64,000 nucleotides of DNA from Microbacterium marinilacus (GCF_019753765.1 NZ_JAIJZW010000004.1:62001-126000), one strand, 5' to 3'; numbered from the stretch's first letter, positions 25,092 to 33,539 are shown. Translations and numbers: made by a program. The notes: generated from the letters alone by a model not told the origin.

Positions 25092-25586
25092 ATGACGCGC
25101 GTCCACATCCCGATCCACCGCCGCTGGGGCGATCTCGACGCCCTCGGGCACGTCAACAACACCTCGATGCTGAAGCTCCTCGAGGAGGCGCGCCTGCGCG
25201 CCTTCTGGCGCTCCGAGGATCCCGCGGACCAGGCGCCCACGGCCGTCTTCGGCGCGGACGTGCTGGAGGGTGACGGGGCCGTCGCGACGCTGATCGCGCG
25301 GCAGGAGATCGAGTACCTGCGGCCGGTGCCGTACGGCCACAAGCCGTTGGACGTCCAGCTGTGGATCGGGCGCCTCGGCGGCTCGAGCGTCGAGGTCTGC
25401 TACGAGGTGTTCGGTCCCGCGTCCGCCGCCCCGGCCGGGGACGAGCCGCCGCCGCTCTACGCGCGTGCGTCGTCGGTGGTCGTCCTGGTCGACACGGCGT
25501 CGGGTCGTCCCACCCGGCTCCCCGCCGACGTGCGCGAGGTGTGGGCGCCGTACGTCGGCGAGCCGATCGCCTTCGCGCGCCGCTGA
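25092..25586 (+). CDS. Thioesterase of the hot-dog fold (YbgC/FadM-like)
   Basis: 164 residues. IPIHRRWGDLDALGHVNNTSMLKLLEEARL at the N-terminus is the 4-hydroxybenzoyl-CoA thioesterase signature, with the Asp of GDLDALGHVNN as catalytic residue. EIEYLRPVPYGHKPLDVQLW and SSVEVCYEVF complete the hot-dog. It would hydrolyse acyl-CoA; chain preference is unknown. MTRVHI is taken as the start; an in-frame ATG at 25083 (MDLMTR) is nine bases upstream. Divergent from the betaine transporter. Confidence 0.87.
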   Translation: MTRVHIPIHRRWGDLDALGHVNNTSMLKLLEEARLRAFWRSEDPADQAPTAVFGADVLEGDGAVATLIARQEIEYLRPVPYGHKPLDVQLWIGRLGGSSVEVCYEVFGPASAAPAGDEPPPLYARASSVVVLVDTASGRPTRLPADVREVWAPYVGEPIAFARR

Positions 25587-25715
25587 CCTGACGGAGCCCG
25601 CAGGCGCGACGGCGTCGGACGCCCGCGGTCCGTCCATCGAAGGCTCTCGGCCGACCCGAGTCGCCGCGTTTTGCGGGACACTGGAAGACGGCCTTCTCGC
25701 CGACCAGGGAGACCC

Positions 25716-26972
25716 ATGACCACGACCTCGCCCGCCGCCGCCTTCGCTCGCGGCGCGTACCCGTACCTGCGCACCCACGCCGACCGCGCGTACCTCGACT
25801 CGGCCGCCACGTCTCAGCGCCCCGACGCGGTGCTGGAGGCGGAGGACACGTTCGCGCGCACAGAGTACGCCGCCGTGCACCGCGGCTCGAGCATGGCGAC
25901 CGGAGAGGCCACGTGGGCCTTCGAGGGCGCCCGGGAGAGCATCGCCCGGTTCGTCGGCGCGGGTGAGCGCGAGATCGTCTTCACCGAGAACGCCACCGAT
26001 TCGCTCAACGTCGTCGCCCTCGGGCTCTCCGACGCTGCGCTGTTCGGCGCGCCCGAGCTCGCGATCGGAGCCGGCGACGAGATCGTCGTGACGGCCGCCG
26101 AGCACCACGCGAACCTCATCCCGTGGCAGAGGCTGGCACGCCGCGCGGGAGCCGCGTTGCGCGCCGTCCACGTGGACGCGCAGGGGCTGTGGACCATCGA
26201 CGACCTCGCCGCGGTCGTGGGTCCTCGCACCCGGCTCATCGCGTTCGCCCACGTGTCCAACGTGACCGGGCTCATCGCCCCGGTCGCCGAGGTCGTGCAG
26301 CTGGCGAGGTCGGTGGGCGCCCTGACGGTGCTCGACGCGTGCCAGTCGGCTCCGCACCTGCCCCTCGACCTCGGGGCGCTCGGCGTCGACTTCGCGGCTT
26401 TCTCCTCCCACAAGATGCTAGGCCCGACGGGCGTCGGCGCCCTGTTCGGCCGCGCCGAGCTGCTCGACAGCCTGCCGCCGGCCCGCACGGGAGGGTCGAC
26501 GATCACGACCGTCACGCTCGAGGGCGCCGAGTTCCTCCCGGCGCCCCAGCGCTTCGAGGCGGGGACCCAGCCGGTCACCCAGGCCGTGGGGTTCGGCGCC
26601 GCCGCCGACTACCTGTCGGGCATCGGCATGGACCGCGTCCGGGCGCACGAGGCGGAGCTGGCGGGCCTGCTGGTCGACGCGGTGCTGTCCGTCCCCAGCG
26701 TGCGGCTCTTCGGCCCGGGCGCCGGAGCGGAACGCGCGGGGCTCGTCAGCTTCGTCGTGGACGGCGTGCACGCGCACGACGTGGGCCAGTTCCTCGACGA
26801 CCGCGGCATCACCGTGCGCACGGGGCATCACTGCGCGCAGCCGCTCCACCGTGCGCTCGGCGTCGCCGCCACCACCCGCGCGAGCGCCTACGTCTACACG
26901 AACGCCGACGACGTCGCGCGCCTCGGCGCCGCGCTGGCCGAGGTGCGCGCCTTCTTCGGAGCCGACCGATGA
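25716..26972 (+). CDS. sufS: SufS-type cysteine desulfurase
   Basis: Class V aminotransferase-fold, PLP-dependent desulfurase of 418 residues. It removes sulfur from cysteine as a persulfide for Fe-S clusters. AYLDSAATSQRP and AAVHRGSSMATGEA lie at the N-terminus, ITAAEHHANLIPWQ-like VVTAAEHHANLIPW near 127, DACQSAPHLPLDLGALGVDF near 208, the PLP lysine Lys233 in SSHKMLGPTG and the persulfide cysteine Cys373 in TGHHCAQPLH. Start after AGGGAGA. The stop overlaps the sufU start by four bases, the usual SufS-SufU arrangement. The rest of the suf operon is not here. Confidence 0.93.
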   Translation: MTTTSPAAAFARGAYPYLRTHADRAYLDSAATSQRPDAVLEAEDTFARTEYAAVHRGSSMATGEATWAFEGARESIARFVGAGEREIVFTENATDSLNVVALGLSDAALFGAPELAIGAGDEIVVTAAEHHANLIPWQRLARRAGAALRAVHVDAQGLWTIDDLAAVVGPRTRLIAFAHVSNVTGLIAPVAEVVQLARSVGALTVLDACQSAPHLPLDLGALGVDFAAFSSHKMLGPTGVGALFGRAELLDSLPPARTGGSTITTVTLEGAEFLPAPQRFEAGTQPVTQAVGFGAAADYLSGIGMDRVRAHEAELAGLLVDAVLSVPSVRLFGPGAGAERAGLVSFVVDGVHAHDVGQFLDDRGITVRTGHHCAQPLHRALGVAATTRASAYVYTNADDVARLGAALAEVRAFFGADR

Positions 26973-27412
26973 GCGCCGAGCTGGAGGAGCTCTACCGCGA
27001 GCTGATCCTGGATCACTCGCGCCATCCGGTGGGGAAGGGCGACCCGGCCACCGCGGAGCACACCCATCACGAGCTGAACCCGTCGTGCGGCGACGAGATC
27101 ACGATGGGCGTCACGGTCGACGACGACGGCAGCATCTCGCGGCTCGTCTGGGAGGGCCAGGGCTGCAGCATCTCGATGGCGTCGGCCTCGGTGATGTCGG
27201 ACATGCTGACGGGCGCCTCGAGGCTCGACGCGCTGGCGCGCGTCGAGGAGTTCCGGGCCATGCTGCGCTCGCGAGGGACCACGGAGCCGCCGGAGAGCCT
27301 CGAGGACGCGGCCGCGTTCCAGGGGGTCGCGAAGTACGTGATGCGCGTCAAGTGCGCGATGCTGGGCTGGGTCGCCCTGGAGGCGTGCCTGAACCAGGCG
27401 GGAGCGGCGTAA
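26969..27412 (+). CDS. sufU: SufU family Fe-S cluster assembly sulfur acceptor
   Basis: 147 residues. Zinc ligands are Cys40 and Asp42 (NPSCGDEI), Cys66 (GQGCSIS) and Cys129 (RVKCAMLGW), the set in SufU used to accept persulfide from SufS. The 20-residue insertion before the last Cys that separates SufU from IscU is present (about 100-122). ATG overlaps the sufS stop by four bases. Role as zinc-dependent sulfur-transfer partner is well supported by the pairing. Confidence 0.94.
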   Translation: MSAELEELYRELILDHSRHPVGKGDPATAEHTHHELNPSCGDEITMGVTVDDDGSISRLVWEGQGCSISMASASVMSDMLTGASRLDALARVEEFRAMLRSRGTTEPPESLEDAAAFQGVAKYVMRVKCAMLGWVALEACLNQAGAA

Positions 27413-27503
27413 CAAGGCGTCTCCTGATGCGCCGCTCGCGCTCCGGGAATGCCAACATGGCTCGCCGGGGCGCACTCTGACGGTCGCCCCGAAGGAGGGG
27501 CCC

Positions 27504-28844
27504 ATGACCGTGATCCTTGACAGCACGTCCGTCGGCGAACGGGCGCACGACACGGCGCCGCGCCAGGGGTTCAGCACCCGACAGGTCCACGCGGGCGTGC
27601 GCGCCGCCGCGGCGACGCCGCGCACGACGCCGATCTATCTCACGGCGGGGTTCAGCTTCGACGAGTACGACGCGGCCGAGGCGCACTTCCGCGATGGCGC
27701 GGGCTACGCGTACACGCGCATCGCGAATCCCACCATCGACACCGTCGAGTCGCGGATCGCGGAGCTGGAGGGCGGTGCGGAGGCGCTGCTCGTCGCGAGC
27801 GGTCAGGCCGCGCTGGCGGTGGCCTTGCTGAGTCTCGTCTCCGCCGGCGGCCACGTCGTGGCGTCGACGCACATCTACGAGGGCACGCGTGGTCTTCTCG
27901 CCGACAACCTCGGCCGGTTCGGCGTGTCCAGCGACTTCGTGACGGACATCGGCGATCCCGACGCGTGGCGCGCCGCCATCCGTCCACAGACCCGGGCGCT
28001 CGTCGCGGAGTCGCTCTCCAACGCGCGCAACGACGTGCTCGACATCGCCGCCATCGCCGAGGTCGCTCACGAGCACGGCATACCGTTGGTGGTGGACAAC
28101 ACGATGGCGACGCCGTACTTGCTGCGTCCGTTGGAGCACGGGGCGGACATCGTGATCCACTCGGCGAGCAAGTTCCTCGCCGGTCAGGGCGCCGTCATCG
28201 GCGGCGTGATCGTCGACGACGGGCGTTTCGACATCGATCGTTCGGGCTCGCTCTTCCCGCACCTGGTCGAGCGGCATCGTCTCGGCGGGCCGAGCGTGGC
28301 GGAGCGCGCGGCAGGGCGGGCGCGCATCGCTTACGCACGGGAGACCGTCGCGCCGCGTTTCGGATCGACGTTGTCGCCCTTCAACGCGTTCCTGATCGGA
28401 CAGGGCATCGAGACGTTGAGCCTGCGCGTCGGGCGCCAGTCCGACAGCGCGCTTCTCATCGCCCGTTGGCTCGAGGGGCGGGACGAGGTCGAGTCGGTGG
28501 ACTATGCGGGCCTCGCCTCGCACCCGCGCCCCGACCTCGCGGAGCGCTATCTGCCGGACGGGCATGGTGCCGTGTTCACCTTCACGCTGCGGGGAGGGGC
28601 GGCCGCCGCCAGGGCGTTCGTCGAGGCGTTGCAGCTGCTCACCCACATGACGCACATCGGCGACGTGCGGTCGCTCGTCCTGCACCCGGCGAGCACCAGC
28701 CACGTCAATCGCACGCCGGCCGAGCGCCTCGAGGTGGGCGTCAGGCCGGGCACGCTGCGCCTGTCGGTCGGCATCGAGGACGCCGCCGACCTGCGGGAGG
28801 ACCTGGCCCGCGGCCTCGCGGCGGCGCGGGAGGCGGGCGCATGA
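27504..28844 (+). CDS. metY: O-acetylhomoserine sulfhydrylase (MetY-like)
   Basis: Cys/Met-metabolism PLP enzyme, 446 residues. FSTRQVHAGVR, TTPIYLTAGF, YTRIANPTIDTVESRIAELEGG, ASGQAA and the PLP lysine Lys223 in IHSASKFLAGQG are diagnostic. The long C-terminus with HPASTSHVNRTPAERLEVGV and GIEDAADLREDLARGL matches MetY rather than MetB. It condenses O-acetylhomoserine with sulfide to homocysteine. Its stop overlaps the start of a flavin monooxygenase (ATGA), suggesting that sulfide or sulfite released by that enzyme is fixed here. TTG Leu codons are more frequent than in neighbours. Confidence 0.9.
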   Translation: MTVILDSTSVGERAHDTAPRQGFSTRQVHAGVRAAAATPRTTPIYLTAGFSFDEYDAAEAHFRDGAGYAYTRIANPTIDTVESRIAELEGGAEALLVASGQAALAVALLSLVSAGGHVVASTHIYEGTRGLLADNLGRFGVSSDFVTDIGDPDAWRAAIRPQTRALVAESLSNARNDVLDIAAIAEVAHEHGIPLVVDNTMATPYLLRPLEHGADIVIHSASKFLAGQGAVIGGVIVDDGRFDIDRSGSLFPHLVERHRLGGPSVAERAAGRARIAYARETVAPRFGSTLSPFNAFLIGQGIETLSLRVGRQSDSALLIARWLEGRDEVESVDYAGLASHPRPDLAERYLPDGHGAVFTFTLRGGAAAARAFVEALQLLTHMTHIGDVRSLVLHPASTSHVNRTPAERLEVGVRPGTLRLSVGIEDAADLREDLARGLAAAREAGA

Positions 28845-30160
28845 CCAGAGCACAGCACTTCGGCTGGTTCCTCGCGCGGGGCTTCGGCCCGCACGGCTGG
28901 GGGACGCCGGCGCTCGATTGGAACTATCGCTGGACGGAGCCACGGCTCTACCAGGAGTCCGCTCGTGTGCTCGAGCAGGCCGGATTCGACCTCCTGCTGA
29001 TCGAGGACGCGCCTTCGCTCGGTTCGCCCGACACGATCGACCTGCGGGTTCGGCAGGCGTTCGGCGGCCCGAAGCACGACCCGTTGCTGCTCGCGCCCTA
29101 TCTGTTCGAGGTCACCCGCCACCTGGGCGTGGTCCCCACCGTGAACCCGGCCGCCTCGCTGCCGTACACCGCCGCGAGGCAGTTCGCCACGCTGCAGCAT
29201 CTCAGCGGGCACCGACTCGGTCTCAACGTCGTCACCGACACCGGAAGCGCGCGCCATTTCGGTGACGCTCCGCAGCTGGGGCACGACGCCGCCTACGACC
29301 GGGCAGAGGAGTGGCTGGCCGGTCTGCGACAGCTGTGGGGCAGCTGGGACGACGGCGCTTTGATCGCTGACCCTGCGCGTGGCCGGTACGCGGACGGGTC
29401 ACGGCTGCGCCCGACGCGTCACCGGGGAGAGCACTTCGCCTTCGACGGCCCCCTCAACGCGCTGCCCTTCGGCACGGGCGGAGAGCCGGTGATCGCGTCC
29501 CCCGGTGGATCGGGCAGGGGATTGGCCTTCGCGGGCGCGAACTCGGATGTGCAGCTCGCGCTGTCGCCGATGGACGAGCGCAGCGTGCGCGCCTACCGCG
29601 AGCGCGTCCACACGGCCGCGATCGAGGGCGGACGGCGCCCGGACGACGTGCGGATCCTGTTCGCGTTGGAGCCCGTGATCGTCGCCAGCGCCGAGGAGGC
29701 AGAGCGGATCGTGGCGGGCTCGAGGGACCCCGACGACGACGCGCTGCGACGGATCGCCGACAAGCAGTCCAGCGACCTCGAGACCGACCTCACGTCGTTC
29801 GACCTCGACAAGCCGCTCGGGAGCTCGGTCTTCGGAGCGCACGTCTCGCAGGGCAGCATCCGGCGCCTCGTGGGAGATCGGGACATCGAGACGACGCCGT
29901 TGCGTGTGCTCTTGAGCGATCTGGCACGGCTGGGGAGGCTGACGGATCGCACGGGCTTCGTGGGCACCGCGGACGAGTTCGCCGACTACATCGAGGAGCT
30001 CGGCGAATGGGGCAACGACGGAGTGCTGCTCTGGGGCGATCTGCACCCGGTCACGCTGCACCGCACGCTCGACGAGCTGGTGCCGATCCTTCGGCGTCGC
30101 GGCATCCTGCGCACCGAGTACGTCCCGGGGGGACTGCGCGCGAACCTCGCGGCGTTCTGA
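28841..30160 (+). CDS. LLM-class flavin-dependent monooxygenase (NtaA/SnaA/SoxA group)
   Basis: 439 residues of the bacterial luciferase superfamily. N-terminal WNYRWTEPRLYQESARVLEQAGFDLLLIEDA, PAASLPYTAARQFATLQHLSGHRLGLNVVTD, the FMN-site segment ARHFGDAPQLGHDAAYDRAEEWL and GEHFAFDGPLNALP (NtaA/DszA signature-like HRGEHF) are present. It uses FMNH2 from a separate reductase, which is not in the window. Coupled to metY by ATGA. Known relatives act on nitrilotriacetate, dibenzothiophene sulfone, sulfonates or N-acetyl-S-alkylcysteine. The substrate here is unknown; an organosulfur compound is the best contextual guess. Confidence 0.88.
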   Translation: MTRAQHFGWFLARGFGPHGWGTPALDWNYRWTEPRLYQESARVLEQAGFDLLLIEDAPSLGSPDTIDLRVRQAFGGPKHDPLLLAPYLFEVTRHLGVVPTVNPAASLPYTAARQFATLQHLSGHRLGLNVVTDTGSARHFGDAPQLGHDAAYDRAEEWLAGLRQLWGSWDDGALIADPARGRYADGSRLRPTRHRGEHFAFDGPLNALPFGTGGEPVIASPGGSGRGLAFAGANSDVQLALSPMDERSVRAYRERVHTAAIEGGRRPDDVRILFALEPVIVASAEEAERIVAGSRDPDDDALRRIADKQSSDLETDLTSFDLDKPLGSSVFGAHVSQGSIRRLVGDRDIETTPLRVLLSDLARLGRLTDRTGFVGTADEFADYIEELGEWGNDGVLLWGDLHPVTLHRTLDELVPILRRRGILRTEYVPGGLRANLAAF

Positions 30161-30166
30161 CCGGGT

Positions 30167-31060
30167 TCAGGGCGTCCGGGACGCGCCGGTCTCCGGGACG
30201 CGCAGCATGATCTCCTGAGCGACCGTGGCGAGCAGCGCGCCGTCCCTCGAGTAGAGCTGGCCCTGTGCCAGGCCGCGCCCGCCACGCGAGCTCGGCGACT
30301 CCTGCACGTAGAGCATCCACTCGTCGGCGCGGCCGGGACGGTGCCACCAGATCGCGTGGTCGAGGCTCGCCGTCCTGATGCCGGGCGTCGCCCACGGCAC
30401 GCCGTGCGCGCGCATCACCGACTCCTGGATCGTGAAGTCGGTGATGTACGCGATCGCGGCGCGGTGGAGCATGGGGTCGTCGCCGATCGGGCGGCGAAGG
30501 CGGGTCCACACGGCCTGGCGCGGCTGCGGCCTGTCGACCGACAGATAGATGTCCGAGTCGACGTGCCGGACCTCGATCGGGTTGGCGCGCAGCAGCAGCG
30601 ACGCCTCGGGGCGCCCGTGCACGCGGTCGGACGGGCCGGGCAGCCCCTCGGGGCCCGGCACCTCCGGCATCGTCAGCTGATGCTCGAGGCCGGGGTCGTC
30701 GTCCTGAAAGGAGGCGATGCCCGAGAAGATCGGTTCGCCTTCCTGGAACGCCTGGATGCGGCGACGCGAGAAGGAACGGCCGTCGTGGATCCGGTCGACC
30801 GCGAAGGTGAGGGGCTTGTGCACGTCGCCGGGGCGGAGGAAGTAGCCGTGGAGCGAATGCGGGGAGCGATCGGGCGGGAGGGTGCGTGCCGACGCGACGA
30901 CGGCCTGCCCGAGCACCTGGCCGCCGAAGATCCGGCCGCCGGGCATGGGGTGCGACGAGGCCGTGAAGATGTCCTCGCTGGTGCGGGCGCCGGTCTCGCC
31001 CAGCGCGAGCACGTCCAGCAGCACGTCGACCGGGTCTGCGGAGGGCGTCGGGTCAGTCAC
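30167..31060 (-). CDS. tesB: Acyl-CoA thioesterase II
   Basis: Double hot-dog thioesterase, 297 residues. It hydrolyses medium to long acyl-CoA. RIFGGQVLGQAVVASARTLPPDRSPHSLHGYFLRPGD (about 43-79), FSRRRIQAFQEGEPIF, ASLDHAIWWHR (catalytic Asp near 236) and GLAQGQLYSRDGALLATVAQE (Gln near 270) match TesB. GTG start with TAGACT six bases upstream. The promoter is head to head with that of the 31099 gene across 38 bases. It ends six bases from the convergent monooxygenase stop. Confidence 0.93.
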   Translation of the reverse strand: MTDPTPSADPVDVLLDVLALGETGARTSEDIFTASSHPMPGGRIFGGQVLGQAVVASARTLPPDRSPHSLHGYFLRPGDVHKPLTFAVDRIHDGRSFSRRRIQAFQEGEPIFSGIASFQDDDPGLEHQLTMPEVPGPEGLPGPSDRVHGRPEASLLLRANPIEVRHVDSDIYLSVDRPQPRQAVWTRLRRPIGDDPMLHRAAIAYITDFTIQESVMRAHGVPWATPGIRTASLDHAIWWHRPGRADEWMLYVQESPSSRGGRGLAQGQLYSRDGALLATVAQEIMLRVPETGASRTP

Positions 31061-31066
31061 GCGCCC

Positions 31067-31092
31067 AGTCTAGGGAACCGGACGCGTACGCT
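31067..31092. promoter_or_regulatory. Head-to-head leaderless promoters (TAGACT minus, TACGCT plus)
   Basis: The minus-strand TAGACT (31067-31072) and plus-strand TACGCT (31087-31092) each end six bases before GTG at 31060 and 31099. Only 38 bases separate the two starts, so each -35 region must lie in the neighbouring gene's leader or coding region. Confidence 0.6.
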
Positions 31093-31098
31093 TGATCG

Positions 31099-31764
31099 GT
31101 GACCGCCCGACTCGTGCTCGCCGATGCCCCGACCGCCCAGGACGCGTTGACCTTCGCGCGTCGAGCCGCCCGGATCGGCGACGAGGGCGTCAGGCTGCAG
31201 GCGGCGGGGGGAGTGCTGGCGATGACCACGGCCGCCCTCGCGCCGCGCGGGCTGCTGGATCGCACGCCGACGGTGCTGGCGATGCGCGTGGTCGCCGCCG
31301 ACCCCGAGCTGCAGTGCGACCTGGTCGTCGGCGAGCTCTCGGAGAGCGACGACGACACCGCGCTCACGCTGCCGGACTCCGCCCTCGCGCCCGCCTGGGC
31401 CGGCATGGCCCCGCCACGGGGTGGCTGGCAGGCGCGCGGCGAGATCCCGGCCGCGACGCTCGCCTCGAGAGCGCAGTGGGGGATCGCCGCGGTGGCCGAG
31501 CGGGTGCCGACCGACGCCGGCGAGGACGTCGTCCGGGCGATCCGCGGCGATGTGTGGGGCGCGCCGGACGACGCGCTGCTCGGTCTGCCGCTGGGCGTGG
31601 CGTTCGCGGCGTTCTCGCTCGGCTTCATCGGCGGGGAGGAGGCCGCGCGGGTGACGGCCTCGGGCCGCTGGATGCGGGTGAGCCTGCAGCGCGGGCACGT
31701 CCTCTCCCGGGGCCCCGCGGCGACGGGGCTGACGCCGGTGCGGGAGACGGGCGCGCCCGCCTGA
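31099..31764 (+). CDS. Conserved hypothetical protein (unrecognised)
   Basis: 221 residues, no signal peptide or transmembrane helix. I do not recognise the family. Features are an N-terminal half rich in Ala/Asp with a hydrophobic core (GGVLAMTTAALAPRG, VLAMRVVAADPELQCDLVVGEL) and a well-ordered segment QWGIAAVAERVPTDAGEDVVRAIRGDVWGAP near 120-150. GVAFAAFSLGFIGGEE follows, and a C-terminus like GRWMRVSLQRGHVLSR. GTG start by promoter spacing. It is codon-biased like neighbours and so is likely real. Its 3' end lies in a perfect palindrome with the convergent globin stop. Confidence 0.75.
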   Translation: MTARLVLADAPTAQDALTFARRAARIGDEGVRLQAAGGVLAMTTAALAPRGLLDRTPTVLAMRVVAADPELQCDLVVGELSESDDDTALTLPDSALAPAWAGMAPPRGGWQARGEIPAATLASRAQWGIAAVAERVPTDAGEDVVRAIRGDVWGAPDDALLGLPLGVAFAAFSLGFIGGEEAARVTASGRWMRVSLQRGHVLSRGPAATGLTPVRETGAPA

Positions 31765-31774
31765 CGCGTCAGGC
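31759..31774. terminator. 16-base perfect palindrome spanning two convergent stop codons
   Basis: GCCTGACGCGTCAGGC is perfectly self-complementary and contains the TGA of the 31099 gene and the TGA (TCA) of the globin gene. With no loop it is a weak terminator candidate; it is listed as structure. Confidence 0.35.
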
Positions 31775-32269
31775 CTCCGCTCGGGGGCCCTCGGCGACGC
31801 CGGGCGTGGGCTCGAACGTGTTGACCATGGCGTGGGCGGCCCGCTGCAGGTAGTCCCACAGCGTCTCCTCGTGCAGAGGAGCCAGGCCGAGCTCGTCGAC
31901 CGCCGCCCGCATGTGCGCCAGCCAGCGGTCCCGGGCGTCGGGGTTGACGTGGAAGGGCATGTGGCGCATCCGCAGGCGCGGGTGCCCGCGCCTCTCGCTG
32001 TACGTCGTCGGACCGCCCCAGTACTGCTCGAGGAAGAGCGTCAGGCGGTCCTTGGCGGGGCCTAGGTCCTCTTCCGGGTACATCGGCTTCAGCACCGGGT
32101 CGGCGGCGACGCCGCGGTAGAACGCGTCCACGAGCCGCACGAACGTGTCGTGGCCGCCCACGGCCTCGTAGAACGTGATCGACGGCGGGGCCTGGGTCGG
32201 GGAGGCGCCGTCCGAGCCCGTGCCCTCGGGGGAGGGGCCGTGCCCCTCGGGCCGGATGCCGAGCGTCAC
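31769..32269 (-). CDS. Group II truncated hemoglobin (GlbO-like)
   Basis: 166 residues. After a disordered 30-residue N-terminus, TFYEAVGGHDTFVRLVDAFYRGVAADPVLKPMYPE gives helices B-E. The proximal His lies in RLRMRHMPFHV, following the QYWGGPTTYSERRGHP segment characteristic of TrHbO, and NPDARDRWLAHMRAAVDEL ends the fold. Such globins bind O2 or react with peroxide and NO. The GTG start overlaps the MscS stop by four bases (GTGA), placing it downstream in the same transcript. Confidence 0.9.
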   Translation of the reverse strand: MTLGIRPEGHGPSPEGTGSDGASPTQAPPSITFYEAVGGHDTFVRLVDAFYRGVAADPVLKPMYPEEDLGPAKDRLTLFLEQYWGGPTTYSERRGHPRLRMRHMPFHVNPDARDRWLAHMRAAVDELGLAPLHEETLWDYLQRAAHAMVNTFEPTPGVAEGPRAEA

Positions 32270-33453
32270 AGCGCGGTGCCCTTTCCGTGGGGCGGCTCGT
32301 CACCGGGTGCGAGGTCGGGCGCGTCCGCGGAGGGAGCCGAACCGTCGACCGCGCCGTCCGCTACGGGCTCGTCGTCCTGCGTCGCGGGAGCGGGAGGCGT
32401 CGTGATCGGGGCGTCGGTCTGCGGTGTCGTCCTCTTGCCGCGCGGACGCCACGAGGGGCGCTCCGGCAAGGGCTGAGGCTCGGTGCGGGGCGGGTTCGCG
32501 CCGCGCACCCGCAGCGCCCCGTCCGCTCCCTCGAGCGTGACCGAGGCGAGCGACGGCAGCTCCAGACCGAGCGCGTGGACGGCGTCGCGCAGACGCATCC
32601 GCAGCTCGCGGGCGACATCGTCCTTCGCGCTCGGCTTGGCACGCAGCACCAGGCGGATGCTCAGCGTGTCGCCGTCGACCGACTCGAGTCCCCAGACCTC
32701 GGGCGAGTCGAAGATGCGGGAGCGCCAGCGGGGCTCCTTGGTGAAGGCCTCGGCGGCCTCCAGCAGAGCGCGCTCGACCTGATCGACGTCCACGTCGGCC
32801 GGCAGGCCGAGATCGACCACCACGCGCGACCACCCCTGCGACATGTTGCCGATGCGCAGGATCTCGCCGTTGCGGACATACCAGAGCGTGCCGTTGACAT
32901 CCCGGACGTGGGTGATGCGGACGCTCACGAACTCCACCACGCCCGTGGCGAGCCCGAGGTCCACGACGTCGCCGATGCCGACCTGGTCCTCCGCGACGAT
33001 GAGGATGCCGTTCAGCACGTCCTTGACGATGTTCTGCGCACCGAAGCCGAGGCCGGCGCCGATCGCCGCGCTGATCAGCGCGAACGAGCCGAGGATGCCC
33101 TCGTTGATGGCGCCGATGATCAGGATGATCGCCACCACGACGATCGACGTGTTGATGATGTTGGTCAGGATCGAGCCCAGCGTCCGGGTGCGCTGGACGA
33201 GTCGCACCGAAGCCAGGGGCGAGCGTTCGAGCGCCCGCGTGTCGTCGACCTTCGCCTTGCTCTTCGCGCCGCGCACGATGCGATCGACCACGCGCCGCAC
33301 GACGAACCGCAGGATCCATGCGATCAGCGCGCAGACGACGATGATGATCGCGACGTTGAGGGCGATCAGGCCGGCCGATCCGAGCCACTTCAGGATCTGC
33401 TCTCCGAAGGTGAGCGCCTGGTCGACGGCGTTATCCGTGTTCGTGGGAGTCAT
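32266..33453 (-). CDS. MscS family mechanosensitive ion channel
   Basis: 395 residues. Two or three transmembrane helices: ALNVAIIIVVCALIAWILRF (about 31-50), TSIVVVAIILIIGAI (about 98-112) and the pore helix ALISAAIGAGLGFGAQNIVKDVLNGILIVAEDQV (about 119-152). The beta domain follows with IGDVVDLGLATGVVEFVSVRITHVRDVNGTLWYVRNGEIL. A C-terminal Pro/Ala-rich tail of about 80 residues is unlike E. coli MscS. Opens on membrane tension during osmotic downshock. ATG with TACCCT seven bases upstream. First gene of a two-gene unit with the globin. Confidence 0.92.
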   Translation of the reverse strand: MTPTNTDNAVDQALTFGEQILKWLGSAGLIALNVAIIIVVCALIAWILRFVVRRVVDRIVRGAKSKAKVDDTRALERSPLASVRLVQRTRTLGSILTNIINTSIVVVAIILIIGAINEGILGSFALISAAIGAGLGFGAQNIVKDVLNGILIVAEDQVGIGDVVDLGLATGVVEFVSVRITHVRDVNGTLWYVRNGEILRIGNMSQGWSRVVVDLGLPADVDVDQVERALLEAAEAFTKEPRWRSRIFDSPEVWGLESVDGDTLSIRLVLRAKPSAKDDVARELRMRLRDAVHALGLELPSLASVTLEGADGALRVRGANPPRTEPQPLPERPSWRPRGKRTTPQTDAPITTPPAPATQDDEPVADGAVDGSAPSADAPDLAPGDEPPHGKGTAL

Positions 33454-33460
33454 CCCGTCC

Positions 33461-33466
33461 AGGGTA
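33461..33466 (-). promoter_or_regulatory. -10 box (TACCCT), leaderless promoter of the MscS/globin unit
   Basis: On the minus strand TACCCT ends seven bases before the ATG at 33453. It follows directly after the pepN terminator. Confidence 0.55.
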
Positions 33467-33470
33467 TGCC

Positions 33471-33510
33471 GCGAGCCCCGGCGCGCGCTGTGCGCGGCGC
33501 CGGGGCTCGC
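33471..33510 (-). terminator. Terminator hairpin downstream of pepN
   Basis: A 14-base-pair perfect stem, GCGAGCCCCGGCGC with its complement, around a 12-base loop. It sits between the pepN stop and the MscS promoter. Confidence 0.75.
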
Positions 33511-33539
33511 TGGGAATCACACGACGTGCGGCGGGCGGC

